A stretch of 17,551 nucleotides of DNA from JANWHF01 sp036276235 (GCA_036276235.1 DATBDZ010000438.1:1-17551); one strand, 5' to 3'; numbered from the stretch's first letter, positions 6,901 through 14,177 are shown. Notes: generated by a model not told the origin, from the sequence alone. Program-made: numbers and translations.

Positions 6901-9572
6901 GCGGAACGTTTGCCGCGATGCAGTGGCGCGTGGCGGATGTGACGGTCGTGCCGGGGCAGCCGCCTAAATCAGAGATCAATGCAGCTTGGGACAGTGGCGT
7001 GATTTCAACGTATTCGCCGACGATCACCGTTCCGTCGGGCGCGGTGATCGCCGGGCATACCTATCGCGTGCGCGTGCGAATGCTCGATTCCAATGGCCGC
7101 TGGAGTCATTGGTCGGATGTAACGTTCGGCATCACGCAATTTGTCGTCAGCACGGCCAGTTCAATCGTGCGCGATCTGCGGCTGACGGAACTGAATTACG
7201 ATCCGGCCAAGCCTGCCGCCGGCAGCCCGTATAACAACGATGATTTTGAATTCGTCGAATTCAAGAACTTCGGGTCGCAGATACTTGATTTGACTGGTTT
7301 GCAATTCACCGACGGCATCACGTACACGCTCGGGCCCGCGACGCTTGTACCCGGGCAGGTGGGCGTGATCGTCAAAAACCTGCCGGCGTTTCGCTCGCGC
7401 TATGGACCGGGGCCGCTTGTGCTGGGTGATTATCTAAGCACCGCGCAAAGCTTCAGCAACAGCGGCGAGCATGTTGCCGTACTGGATGCATCGGGCCAGA
7501 GCATCGCTGATTTCACTTATGGTACTTCCCTGGCTGCGGCACACGGCGGGGGCGCTTCGCTGGAGGTGATCGATCCGGTCATCGGGCCGGATCTGAACGT
7601 CGCCGCCAATTGGCGCGCGAGCACGATCACCAACGGCACGCCCGGCGCGGAAAATTCGATCACGCTGACCGCTCCGACGAATGCGACGGCGACCGCCGCC
7701 ACCACGACTCAAGCTTCCATTCGCTGGACCGACAACGAAAGCGCCGAGCAGGGCTACCTGGTTTTCCGCCGAACGGTGGGGACGGCGCAGTTCGCGCAGA
7801 TCGCGACGCTTCCGCCCAACAGCACGACGTTTGTCGATAACAACGCCGGCGCGGGGCTGACTCCGGGCACCAGCTACGAATATCGCATCCAGGCGTACGC
7901 GGCGTCGGGCTACAGCAATTACGTTGCCGTCATCGTTCCGACGCTGACGACCACGCCGATCAACTTGTCGGCGACGAATATCGGCAATGCGATCAGCCTC
8001 GCATGGAACACGACCAGCGGCGCGGTGAGCTACAACGTTTATCGCGGCACAGCGCCGGGCGGCGAAGGGCTTTTGCCCATCGCCACCGGCCTGATTTCCG
8101 CGGCGTTTGCCGATGTGAACGTGACGCCCGGCACGACGTTCTATTACGTTGTCACCGCAACCAGCGCGGGCGGCGCTCAGAGCGCCCGCTCCAGCGAAGC
8201 CAGCGCGATCACAATTCCCCTGGGAACGGTCATCGGCACGTCCGGCTCCTTCAACAACAGCGGCAATACGATTGCCAAAGTCTTTGATGGAGACCTCAAC
8301 ACGTATTTCGATGCGCCATCGCCCGGTAACGGAGATTGGGCCGGCCTGGATTTTGGCGCGCCCGCGGTGATCACAAAAATCAGCTATGCCCCGCGCAGCG
8401 GATTCACTTCGCGGATGGTCAACGGGATCTTCCAGGCATCCAACTCCGCCGACTTCAGCGGCGCCGTCAATCTCTTTACGGTGACGGCAGCTCCGGTCGC
8501 GGGTGTGCTCACGTCGGTGACCATCAACAATCTCACGCCCTTCCGTTATGTCCGCTATCTCGCGCCGGACGGCACTTTCGGCAATATTGCCGAGCTGCAG
8601 GTTTCGCGGCAGGTCGCGACGTCGGTGTTAAATCTCGGAGCTTCCAACGATTCGCTTTATCTCAAGCAGAATGCCGACGGGCTGCATGTCGATTATTGGC
8701 TGAACTCCGCTTCGCCGGGCGTCGGCACGCCGACGGGTCAGGTGCTCGGCGGATATGGCTTGCAGATTCACGGCCTCGGCGGAGCCGACGCGATCACCGT
8801 CGATCAATCCAATGGCCGCCTTCTCTCCACCGTCGATGGATCAAACACCATCGACACGACAGCCGGTGGATCGATCTCGCTCACGCTCATCGGCACCACC
8901 AGCATCGATACCCTGCAACTCGATGGGGCCAGCAACGAGCTGACGCTGAACGGCGACACCATCGCTCTGCCCGCCGGCGCGGTCGCCGGCATCAGCTTCA
9001 CCGACGGCGGCGGAAATGACTCGCTCAGCGTCACCGGCGCGATTCCGCTTACGCTGAATCTTGGCAATGGCCGTGATGCGCTCAACGTCGCCGGCGGAGC
9101 CAACGCGATCGTCAACTTCGGTGCTGCCAGCGGTGATCTGATCATCAACGGCAACGGCAATACATCGCTGATCATCGGCCCCAGCGAGCCGAATGTGCAA
9201 TTCGGATCCAGTGCGGCCATGCTCGCGACCACGATCGCCGCCCCTGCGACCCCGATCGGCATGATCACGGGAAACATCTTCAATGACGCCAACGGGAATG
9301 GGAAAATCAGTGCCGGCGAAAAAGGTTTGAAAGGCCGCTACGTCTTCATCGACGCCAACAACAACGGCAAGCTCGATCGCGGCGAGCGCGTCACCCAAAC
9401 CGACGCGAACGGCAACTTCACCTTCGCCGGACTGGCCCCCGGTAAATATCACGTGAGACAGCTATCGCCCCCCGGCTGGCGCGGCACGACGCCCAACAGC
9501 TACGTCGTCACGATCAGGCCGGGAGCGACGCTCGTCAAGCTGCTGTTCGGCCAGCGGCAGCGAGTGGGATAA
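3972..9572 (+). CDS. giant exported multidomain protein with lamin-tail, CotH kinase, FN3 and SdrD-B modules
   Basis: 1,866 residues, predicted to be exported to the surface or outside the cell. The ATG at 3972 has GAGGAG 5 nt upstream; a GTG at 3966 is the alternative. Domains in order: basic N-terminus; planctomycete motif VEPLEGRLMLSAG (about 29-41); lamin-tail domain (about 45-180); galactose-binding-like sandwich with YDDGINVWINGHLV (about 190-363); Ig-like domain (about 378-490); CotH-type kinase (about 530-940); second lamin-tail (about 1067-1230); two FN3-like domains (about 1232-1323, 1327-1417); discoidin-like F5/8C domain (about 1418-1547); beta-rich Asp/Gly region (about 1552-1757); SdrD-B-like end with loops DANGNGKISAGE and DANNNGKLDRGE. 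The kinase keeps RG then KNMWK (Lys599/603), HWDIGFGKN (Asp782) and WDTD (Asp806), so it is probably active. Known CotH kinases phosphorylate secreted proteins; the substrate here is unknown. It is a single-gene unit. Confidence 0.9.
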   Translation: MGLRANADVSAESRKRSRAAREQAVNRWVEPLEGRLMLSAGSVVINEINYNPPDKTNPTEFVELTNPGTTDVDLSGATFAKGLTYTFPAGTTLPAGGYLVVSANPAKLQAAYGVSSLGPFDGKLSNDGEDIQLQDSVGNVLDEVDYGAAFPWPIIGDSPGPGYSIELINPDLDNNLGGNWRAFTPTPSTQVTLFNSGSQWDYRKGTAEASSPTDLWRNLYYTEDGNWTANAAAPIGYDPTLAMGTKLADMAGTYTSFSLRKIFYIPDQSEAQALTLQAKYDDGINVWINGHLVQSSNTSSGNLAFNATASADREDSSFQSFAIPTTFLLPGDNQIAVQVFNSSISSDDAFFDAKLIETTGTGGPTPGRQNSVFAANAAPAMRQVTNTPLMPTAGQTVTVTAKVTDPDGVASVGLSYQVVDAGNYIAREDAAYNNAANWTTVAMHDDGLNGDATAGDGVYSVVLPASVQVNRRLVRYRITSADTLGNTITGPYQDDPVPNFAYYVYNGIPSYSAALHPGAGDSTGTVVSYPASVLNSIPVVQLITKQQDHDNSQHIRTATIPGYTGSENAWSGTLVYNGVVYDDIHYRARGGVWRYAMGKNMWKIDFENGHDFQAYYADGTPYPVKWKKLDLGANIQQGDIGMRGEQGLFETLSFELFNMAGVAAPATIPMEMRIVDNATETGATQYDTDFQGMYLAVEQMVGRFLDAHGLPDGNLYKMEGGTGGGGGSSNNQGPTQPTDNSDLVSFVNTLAGNPTDQWIQDNVDLPEFYSFQAVVEMIHHWDIGFGKNYFYYHNPTTNKWDILPWDTDLTWYVNYEPTNGDIDPFAKYILNRSTFQLQYRDRVRELRDLLFTNEQIGALADAYANLVNPPGGPTMIGADAAMWDYNPIMSSSLVNSSKSGAGRYYVGGIPTKDFPGMVSHLKLWTATRAVFIDQKVLTPADEAAAPLKPLVSYTGPTNFPANQLAFSTGAFAPGSAGGTFAAMQWRVADVTVVPGQPPKSEINAAWDSGVISTYSPTITVPSGAVIAGHTYRVRVRMLDSNGRWSHWSDVTFGITQFVVSTASSIVRDLRLTELNYDPAKPAAGSPYNNDDFEFVEFKNFGSQILDLTGLQFTDGITYTLGPATLVPGQVGVIVKNLPAFRSRYGPGPLVLGDYLSTAQSFSNSGEHVAVLDASGQSIADFTYGTSLAAAHGGGASLEVIDPVIGPDLNVAANWRASTITNGTPGAENSITLTAPTNATATAATTTQASIRWTDNESAEQGYLVFRRTVGTAQFAQIATLPPNSTTFVDNNAGAGLTPGTSYEYRIQAYAASGYSNYVAVIVPTLTTTPINLSATNIGNAISLAWNTTSGAVSYNVYRGTAPGGEGLLPIATGLISAAFADVNVTPGTTFYYVVTATSAGGAQSARSSEASAITIPLGTVIGTSGSFNNSGNTIAKVFDGDLNTYFDAPSPGNGDWAGLDFGAPAVITKISYAPRSGFTSRMVNGIFQASNSADFSGAVNLFTVTAAPVAGVLTSVTINNLTPFRYVRYLAPDGTFGNIAELQVSRQVATSVLNLGASNDSLYLKQNADGLHVDYWLNSASPGVGTPTGQVLGGYGLQIHGLGGADAITVDQSNGRLLSTVDGSNTIDTTAGGSISLTLIGTTSIDTLQLDGASNELTLNGDTIALPAGAVAGISFTDGGGNDSLSVTGAIPLTLNLGNGRDALNVAGGANAIVNFGAASGDLIINGNGNTSLIIGPSEPNVQFGSSAAMLATTIAAPATPIGMITGNIFNDANGNGKISAGEKGLKGRYVFIDANNNGKLDRGERVTQTDANGNFTFAGLAPGKYHVRQLSPPGWRGTTPNSYVVTIRPGATLVKLLFGQRQRVG

Positions 9573-9599
9573 CAAACGCTGTGAATTGCCGGCATTGCT

Positions 9600-9725
9600 C
9601 CCTCTCCCCTGTACTCAAGGGAGAGGGCTGGGGTGAGGGGACAGCGGGTCGCGATATCGCGCGGTTCGCAAGTCGATGCGTTCGTCCCCTCACCCTGCCC
9701 TCTCCCCTGAGTACAGGGGAGAGGG
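9600..9725. repeat. composite inverted repeat between convergent genes
   Basis: Arms at 9600-9642 and 9684-9725 are reverse complements over about 42 nt, apart from one substitution and a small indel area. Each arm also contains its own inner palindrome (ccctctccc-ctgtactcaa-ggagaggg type), so two small hairpins or one long cruciform can form. It lies between the ends of the giant gene and the methyltransferase gene, which converge, and may act as a bidirectional transcript end. There is no T-run. I recall ccctctcccctg...aggggagaggg elements as widespread dispersed repeats; their mechanism of spread here is unknown. Confidence 0.85.
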
Positions 9726-9740
9726 TTCTGAGGCGCATCG

Positions 9741-10760
9741 TCATTCCGCGATCACCATATTCTGAATCATCGGCGCCATCGAATGCAGCTCGCACTTGGC
9801 GAAGCCGGCATTTTTGAACATTGAGGTCAGCTCCTTGAGCGTATAGGCGTCGCCGCTTGGAGTCGTCGCCAGCATCACCAGTGCGAAAGTCGCCGAGGGC
9901 GGCGGCGTGACGCGGTCATCATTGGGGATGAATTCAGGGGCCGCTACCCTGCCGCCGGGCGCCAACGCGGTACGGGCCTTTTTCAGCAGCTTCTCGCAGG
10001 TCGGCACATTGAAGTGATGCAGGAAATTCGGCAGGAGGATCAGGTCATAGCCCGTGCCGAAATCGACATCAAATGCGCTGCCGGGAATCGTTGAGAAGCG
10101 GTCGGCCACGCCAAAGCGCGCGGCGTTTTCCTTTGCAACTTCCAATACGCCTTTCCAATCCGTCGCGACAATCGTCGCATTCGGATTTGCCCTGGCGATC
10201 GCCAGGCCAAACATTCCATGCCCGGCGGCGATATCGAGCACCTTCATCTTGGGCGTAGATTTGTTCAGCAGAATCTCCGCCATCTTCTGGCCAACGGGCA
10301 CCATGATCGGCGCCATCGCCCGCGCGAATTTCACCCAGACGGGGTTCTCTACCGAGACCGTCCCGTCTCCGTGCTCGGCGGTTCCGCCCTTGCGGACGGC
10401 GTCGGTCAGATGATCGAAGCTGCGCATCAGATCCGGCGAGAGCAGGAAATCGACAATGCTCCCGCTATACGCCGGCGACTTGCGATCGAGAAACAGCGCC
10501 GAATCCGGCGTCAGGCCATATTCGCCATTTTGTTTGGTGAGAAATCCAGCGACGACCAGAAAGTCGCAGAGCATTCGCACGCCGCGCTCCGCCGCCTTGA
10601 CGCGGGGCGCAAGCTGGGCGGCGGATTTTTTCCCCTCCGCGATCGCCGAGAAAATATCCAGCTCAATCGACGCGCGAATCGCGGCGGTGCGCTGATAGGC
10701 GTTCACGCTTTCAAACAGAAGAGCGGGACTGGGAGGGGCGGGGTGGTTGGCCTGATTCAT
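9741..10760 (-). CDS. class I SAM-dependent O-methyltransferase (Methyltransf_2 / acetylserotonin type)
   Basis: A 339-residue cytosolic enzyme with the layout of dimeric small-molecule O-methyltransferases. It has an N-terminal winged-helix dimerisation domain (about 12-95; ASIELDIFSAIAEG, then the MLCDFLVVAGFLTKQNGEYGL segment) and a C-terminal Rossmann domain. SAM motif I is VLDIAAGHGMFG at 174-185, and the acidic residue after strand 2 is in VATDWKG (Asp201). LLPNFLHHF (242-250) matches the family position of the catalytic-site His (LLHxW). LAPGG at 266-270 is the usual post-helix motif. Length is normal. The ATG at 10760 has no Shine-Dalgarno, and a possible promoter ends only 7 nt before it, so the mRNA may be leaderless. 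No biosynthetic genes are adjacent, so the substrate (a phenol, quinone or polyketide are typical for the family) cannot be told. The giant gene is convergent with it. Confidence 0.88.
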   Translation of the reverse strand: MNQANHPAPPSPALLFESVNAYQRTAAIRASIELDIFSAIAEGKKSAAQLAPRVKAAERGVRMLCDFLVVAGFLTKQNGEYGLTPDSALFLDRKSPAYSGSIVDFLLSPDLMRSFDHLTDAVRKGGTAEHGDGTVSVENPVWVKFARAMAPIMVPVGQKMAEILLNKSTPKMKVLDIAAGHGMFGLAIARANPNATIVATDWKGVLEVAKENAARFGVADRFSTIPGSAFDVDFGTGYDLILLPNFLHHFNVPTCEKLLKKARTALAPGGRVAAPEFIPNDDRVTPPPSATFALVMLATTPSGDAYTLKELTSMFKNAGFAKCELHSMAPMIQNMVIAE

Positions 10761-10767
10761 GCGGGAA

Positions 10768-10796
10768 CATGTACGCGCTACCGCCTAATGCGTCAA
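10768..10796 (-). promoter_or_regulatory. candidate leaderless promoter of the methyltransferase
   Basis: Read on the minus strand, TTGACG (10796-10791) is followed after 17 nt by TACATG (10773-10768). The first hexamer matches the -35 consensus in five of six positions; the second is a weak -10. Transcription would start at or next to the ATG at 10760, which fits the missing ribosome site. Confidence 0.3.
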
Positions 10797-10994
10797 CCAT
10801 CGCGGTTAGGGCGAGGAGCATTCTCGCGTAGGGTTGATGACTTGGCAGTTGTATTCTTAATAACCAATCTGGCGAAGCGATTGAGCGGCCGTCGGTAGTG
10901 CCGTGGAAGTCGAGCGGTACCCGTACGTGAGCGAGGCGCGAATTCACAGCTGCTTCTACGTTACTAGCGCGAAGAGATTGCCGTGCGACGCGTC

Positions 10995-11765
10995 TTACTT
11001 GCTTTCACGGCGTGAGCGCGGCCGAGGCTTGCCGGTTTTCCAGTTGAAGCCGTGGATGAACGCTTCAGCTTCACCACGCGCGTGGGCCTCAATCCAATGG
11101 AGTATATCGGATCGTCCCGCTTCGCGTATCCTTTGACGGTAACGTTCGCCATGATCGTTGCTCCAATCAGTCCATTCTAGCTGGAAATCGGCCTTGGCCA
11201 AGTATAACTCGACCTCGCCGCTCAAATGTTCTGCTGCCAGACGAAAGATCGTCTCCTTAAACTCATCGTCCGAAAGCTCGCCGCCATTTATGAAGACCAG
11301 CGCCCCATCTGCTTCGAAGAAACCAATTGTTGCAGTCTTTTTCGCGTCGTTTTGATAGAGCCGCTCGTATGCGCGCTGCGCCTGTGATGGCGTAAATCGC
11401 CGTCCTTCTGGACGCCGAAGTACAACGGCCAAGTGCGCCCCATCGGGGTGAAGATGAGAAATTGCAACAGCGTCCTGCTTCCAGATCAAACCAAGAGCCG
11501 CCGCATAAACGCGCAGGGCCTCATCATCCGCAGTTGCAGCAAATGAAACTTGCCCGCTTGGATTGACACCGCCCTGCCACCCGCCTGCGGCGACGTAACT
11601 CGCCTGTCGGCCGAGAAGTCCGATTTGACTTAGCAAGCTCTCTTCGAAGAGCGCTTCCGCGAGGCGTTGGGCCACCGCCTTTACGCGGTACGAAGCATCC
11701 ACCATCCCGGCGGGCTTCGGAAAAATGACGCCGGGGATGATTTCGTAGGAAACTCGCTTTGCCAC
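10995..11765 (-). CDS. hypothetical protein downstream of rny
   Basis: A 256-residue soluble protein that I do not recognise. It starts with GTG at 11765, with a weak AGGG 7 nt upstream; an internal ATG (Met21) is the alternative. The chain is balanced in charge, has no signal peptide or membrane segment, and reads as mixed alpha/beta: an N-terminal strand (VSYEIIPGVIFPKP), helices around 25-50, a strand-rich middle (ISHLHPDGAHLAVVLRRPEG), a helix with SQAQRAYERLYQN, and a very basic C-terminus ending in KTGKPRPRSRRESK. The basic tail could bind nucleic acid, but that is inference. Its start lies 35 nt behind the rny stop on the same strand, so co-transcription is plausible; a role in RNA metabolism is only suggested by this position. 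Confidence 0.7.
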   Translation of the reverse strand: MAKRVSYEIIPGVIFPKPAGMVDASYRVKAVAQRLAEALFEESLLSQIGLLGRQASYVAAGGWQGGVNPSGQVSFAATADDEALRVYAAALGLIWKQDAVAISHLHPDGAHLAVVLRRPEGRRFTPSQAQRAYERLYQNDAKKTATIGFFEADGALVFINGGELSDDEFKETIFRLAAEHLSGEVELYLAKADFQLEWTDWSNDHGERYRQRIREAGRSDILHWIEAHARGEAEAFIHGFNWKTGKPRPRSRRESK

Positions 11766-11800
11766 TGCAAGACCCTAAGCCGACTTTCTGAGTCATTTGC

Positions 11801-13363
11801 CTACCGCGCGTACTCCACCGACCGCACTTCCCTCATCACCGTCACCTTAATCTCCCCAGGATAAGTCATCTCATTCTCGATCTTCTTAGCGATATCCCGC
11901 GCGATTTTCGCGCTGATTTTGTCATCCACCAATTTCGCATCGACAATGACGCGCACTTCGCGACCCGCTTGGATCGCATACGCCTGGCGCACGCCATCGA
12001 AGGTTGTCGCCAGGTCTTCCAGCTCGCGCAGGCGTTTGATGTAGCGTTCGAGGCTTTCCCGTCGAGCGCCGGGGCGGCTGGCGCTGATGGCGTCCGCCGC
12101 CATGATCAGCGGCGTGTAGGGCGTTGTCGCGGGGACATCGCCGTGGTGGGCGAGGCAGGCATTGAGAACTGCTTCGCTCTCGTTGAATTTGCGCAGGAAT
12201 TCCATGCCGATCTGCGGGTGGCCGCCTTCCTGCTCGTGGTCCATTGCCTTGCCGATGTCATGCAGCAAGCCGGCGCGGCGGGCGATGGTGCCGTCCAACC
12301 CGAGCTCGTCGGCCATCACTTGGGCCAGGTACGCTACTTCAAGCGAGTGGCGTAGGACGTTCTGGCCGTAGCTGGTTCGATAGGCCAACCGTCCGAGCAT
12401 CGGGATGATCGGCTTGGCGAGGTTTGGCAGGTTGGCCTCCTGCACCGCCTCCTTGCCGAGCTTGATCAACTCTTCTTCCATTTCCTTGCTGACCGTGGCG
12501 ACGATTTCCTCAATGCGCGCGGGATGGATGCGGCCATCCTGCACCAGCCGCTCCAGCGAGATCTTTGCGACCTCGCGGCGTACCGGATCGAAGCAGCTCA
12601 CGACCACGATGCCGGGCGTATCATCGATGATGACATCGACGCCGGTGGCTTTCTCGAAGCTGCGGATGTTGCGGCCCTCGCGGCCAATGACGCGGCCCTT
12701 CATATCATCCGTCGGAATGGCCACGGTGCTGACCGTGTGATCGCTGGTCTGCTCGGCGGCGTAGCGCTGGATCGCCTGGATGATGATCTGGCGGCTCTTT
12801 TCCTTGGCCTCTTCCTGAGTCTGCTCGGTGATCTTCTGCACGATCGCGCCGGCTTCGCCACGGCATTCTTCTTCGATGCGGCGGAGGAGCATCTCCTTAG
12901 CCTGCTCGGGCGACATATTGGAGATCTGAATCAATCGCTCGCGCTGCTCGCGGAGGGCTTGGTCGATTTGCTGTTCCTTGGCCGTGACCTGTTTGTCGCG
13001 GCGGGCCAGTTTGTCCTCCAGATCGTCAAGGTGCTTTTCCTTCACCCCCAGCGTATCGAGCTTGCGATCAAGCGTATCTTCACGCTTGGTCAGGCGTTGC
13101 TCGAGGGTCCGAAGCTCGTTGCGGTTGGATTCCTGCTCGCGCTCGAATTGCTCCTTCAGCTTCAGTTGATGCTGGCGGGCGGAAAGCTCGATCTCCTTGG
13201 CCTTGTTCTGGGCTTCACGGGTGGCGGCGTCCTTGAGTTGCTCTGCTTCGGCGCGGGCGCGGGTAAGGGCATTTTTTGCCGACGTGTGGATAAATACAAA
13301 AGCCGCCCCGAGGCCGGCGGCCAGCCCGATGACGATTCCAATGATCAATGGCACGAATGACAT
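11801..13363 (-). CDS. rny: ribonuclease Y
   Basis: 520 residues, the same length as Bacillus subtilis RNase Y, the membrane-bound endoribonuclease that starts decay of many mRNAs. In order: an N-terminal membrane anchor (about 3-25, SFVPLIIGIVIGLAAGLGAA), a long charged coiled coil (about 30-200), a KH domain with RVIGREGRNI at 224-233 (GREG is the GxxG loop) and an HD metal-dependent phosphodiesterase domain (about 335-430) with His339, HD at 368-369 (GLLHDIGKA), HH at 406-407 and Asp424. The C-terminal segment ends in EIKVTVMREVRSVEYAR, as in family members. The ATG at 13363 has GGGGAG 6 nt upstream and places the anchor at the N-terminus; an in-frame ATG at 13432 would bury it. All catalytic residues that I can place are present. 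A promoter with a perfect TATAAT lies about 175 nt upstream. The enzyme is identified with high certainty. Confidence 0.98.
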   Translation of the reverse strand: MSFVPLIIGIVIGLAAGLGAAFVFIHTSAKNALTRARAEAEQLKDAATREAQNKAKEIELSARQHQLKLKEQFEREQESNRNELRTLEQRLTKREDTLDRKLDTLGVKEKHLDDLEDKLARRDKQVTAKEQQIDQALREQRERLIQISNMSPEQAKEMLLRRIEEECRGEAGAIVQKITEQTQEEAKEKSRQIIIQAIQRYAAEQTSDHTVSTVAIPTDDMKGRVIGREGRNIRSFEKATGVDVIIDDTPGIVVVSCFDPVRREVAKISLERLVQDGRIHPARIEEIVATVSKEMEEELIKLGKEAVQEANLPNLAKPIIPMLGRLAYRTSYGQNVLRHSLEVAYLAQVMADELGLDGTIARRAGLLHDIGKAMDHEQEGGHPQIGMEFLRKFNESEAVLNACLAHHGDVPATTPYTPLIMAADAISASRPGARRESLERYIKRLRELEDLATTFDGVRQAYAIQAGREVRVIVDAKLVDDKISAKIARDIAKKIENEMTYPGEIKVTVMREVRSVEYAR

Positions 13364-13419
13364 ATGGCACTCCCCTTCGGCCCCGGCTTGCGCGCGGAGC
13401 GTACGTGGGTGAATTAATG

Positions 13420-13443
13420 CCGCGCCAAACAAAGGCGGCGCGG
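13420..13443. other. hairpin in the rny leader
   Basis: ccgcgcc (13420-13426) and ggcgcgg (13437-13443) form a perfect 7-bp GC stem with a 10-nt loop, 57-80 nt before the rny start codon. No T-run follows on the minus strand, so it is a stable 5' leader stem rather than a terminator. It could affect stability or translation of the rny mRNA. Confidence 0.5.
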
Positions 13444-13538
13444 TTCAACCGCGGATAAGGGGGAGGCTGTTTTGAGCGTCTGCCGGGTGGCCCTTCGCGC
13501 TTAAGGCGAGTGGGCCGCCGGCATCCGGCGCAGGCGAG

Positions 13539-13571
13539 ATTATAGTTCTCCCGGAACATCGGGTCCGGGAG
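13539..13571 (-). promoter_or_regulatory. rny promoter (-10 TATAAT) with overlapping operator-like palindrome
   Basis: On the minus strand there is a perfect TATAAT at 13544-13539, with only a poor -35 (gGAC-like) 17-18 nt upstream. Directly upstream, 13548-13571 is an inverted repeat with perfect 8-bp arms, ctcccgga and tccgggag, around 8 nt. It covers the spacer and -35 area, the place for a repressor or activator site. Transcription would begin near 13532, leaving a leader of about 170 nt. It could instead be a 3' hairpin of an upstream transcript, but no T-run follows it. Confidence 0.45.
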
Positions 13572-13851
13572 GTGATCCCCGTGGGGGGATTCGTCGCTGC
13601 ACTAGGAAAGTGGGGGGAGCCCGCAATGGAACGGCAGAAGCAAACACCACAGTTCGCCGCGCGCCAATCTCCAGGCGCGGGCCGCCAATCGACCGGCATT
13701 CCTGCACAACGATTGTGCAGGCCAGCGCCGGTCGCGGCGTCAGCTGAGCGCTAAGCAGTAAGAGCCCCGCCAGTGTGAGCACCAAAACGCCCACGACAAA
13801 GAGGGTCGAAGCAGCCAGCGCGGGTTGGACTCCCAGATAATCCACGTTCAT
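13540..13851 (-). CDS. doubtful small single-pass membrane protein
   Basis: An open frame of 103 residues. One strong hydrophobic helix covers about residues 10-33 (LAASTLFVVGVLVLTLAGLL), followed by a Pro/Arg-rich tail that ends in PPGPDVPGEL. The ATG at 13851 has no convincing ribosome site. The frame's stop lies inside the putative rny -10 element, and its last codons lie within the inverted repeat at 13548-13571. The hydrophobic helix favours a real small membrane protein; the odd tail and promoter overlap argue against it or suggest decay of its 3' end. No function can be proposed. Confidence 0.3.
   Translation of the reverse strand: MNVDYLGVQPALAASTLFVVGVLVLTLAGLLLLSAQLTPRPALACTIVVQECRSIGGPRLEIGARRTVVFASAVPLRAPPTFLVQRRIPPRGSPPGPDVPGEL
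13701..13721. other. perfect 9-bp hairpin
   Basis: cctgcacaa-cga-ttgtgcagg is a perfect 9-bp stem with a 3-nt loop. It falls inside the doubtful small membrane-protein frame. The dyad TGCACAA...TTGTGCA could equally be a protein-binding site. It is not followed by a T-run on either strand. Confidence 0.55.
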
Positions 13852-14072
13852 CTCGGAACCCGTTGTCCGGCAGCTTCAAGGCTTGCCAAGGCAAAAGGTT
13901 ACGTCAAAAGGCCTGTACGTCGGCAGGTCATCCGCTTTGACCGGCCAACCCCCGGGTGGTTGATGGACAAGCCACCAACCAACCTCAGTCGATATTTTAA
14001 GGCTAGGTTTACGGATTTACAAGGCAGGAAGTAGAAGCGGGCTGCCGCAAATGTGGGCAGAGGAGCGCTACT
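13852..14072. other. intergenic stretch without a credible gene
   Basis: I see no supported gene between the doubtful membrane-protein frame and the inverted repeat at 14073; with that repeat the gene-free span reaches 14177. A near-perfect hairpin with one A-C mismatch lies at 13958-13980 (ggttgatgg-acaag-ccaccaacc). Neither a tRNA nor a known riboswitch core was recognised. Confidence 0.5.
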
Positions 14073-14171
14073 GGTCATTTGTCATTGGTCAATTGTCATT
14101 TGCCATACAGATCTGATCCGTGGAGGCCGGTGGGGCGATCAGGAATGACAAATGACCAATAACCAATGACC
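14073..14171. repeat. inverted repeat of the ggtcatttgtcattggtc type
   Basis: Arms at 14073-14100 and 14144-14171 are reverse complements over 28 nt with three mismatches, with a 43-nt unrelated spacer. Each arm is built from short tcatt(t)g units, so it is also an internal tandem repeat. The right arm ends 6 nt after the stop codon of the lipoprotein gene on the other strand, so its RNA would form a long stem straight after that gene. I recall similar TCATTTGTCATTGGTCATT arrays as dispersed repeats, unverified. Confidence 0.85.
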
Positions 14172-14177
14172 TGACGG

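Noticed and set aside
8336..9019. 227-codon + frame inside the giant gene
   Set aside because: It is an out-of-frame shadow, rich in Arg and His, overlapping the discoidin-like and Asp/Gly regions of the true frame.
12524..13360. 278-codon + frame opposite rny
   Set aside because: It is antisense to the coiled-coil and KH region of RNase Y; its Leu/Asp/Ala-rich translation mirrors the coiled-coil codons.
13825..14034. 69-codon + frame
   Set aside because: No ribosome site, no domain, and it overlaps a hairpin-rich spacer; not supportable.
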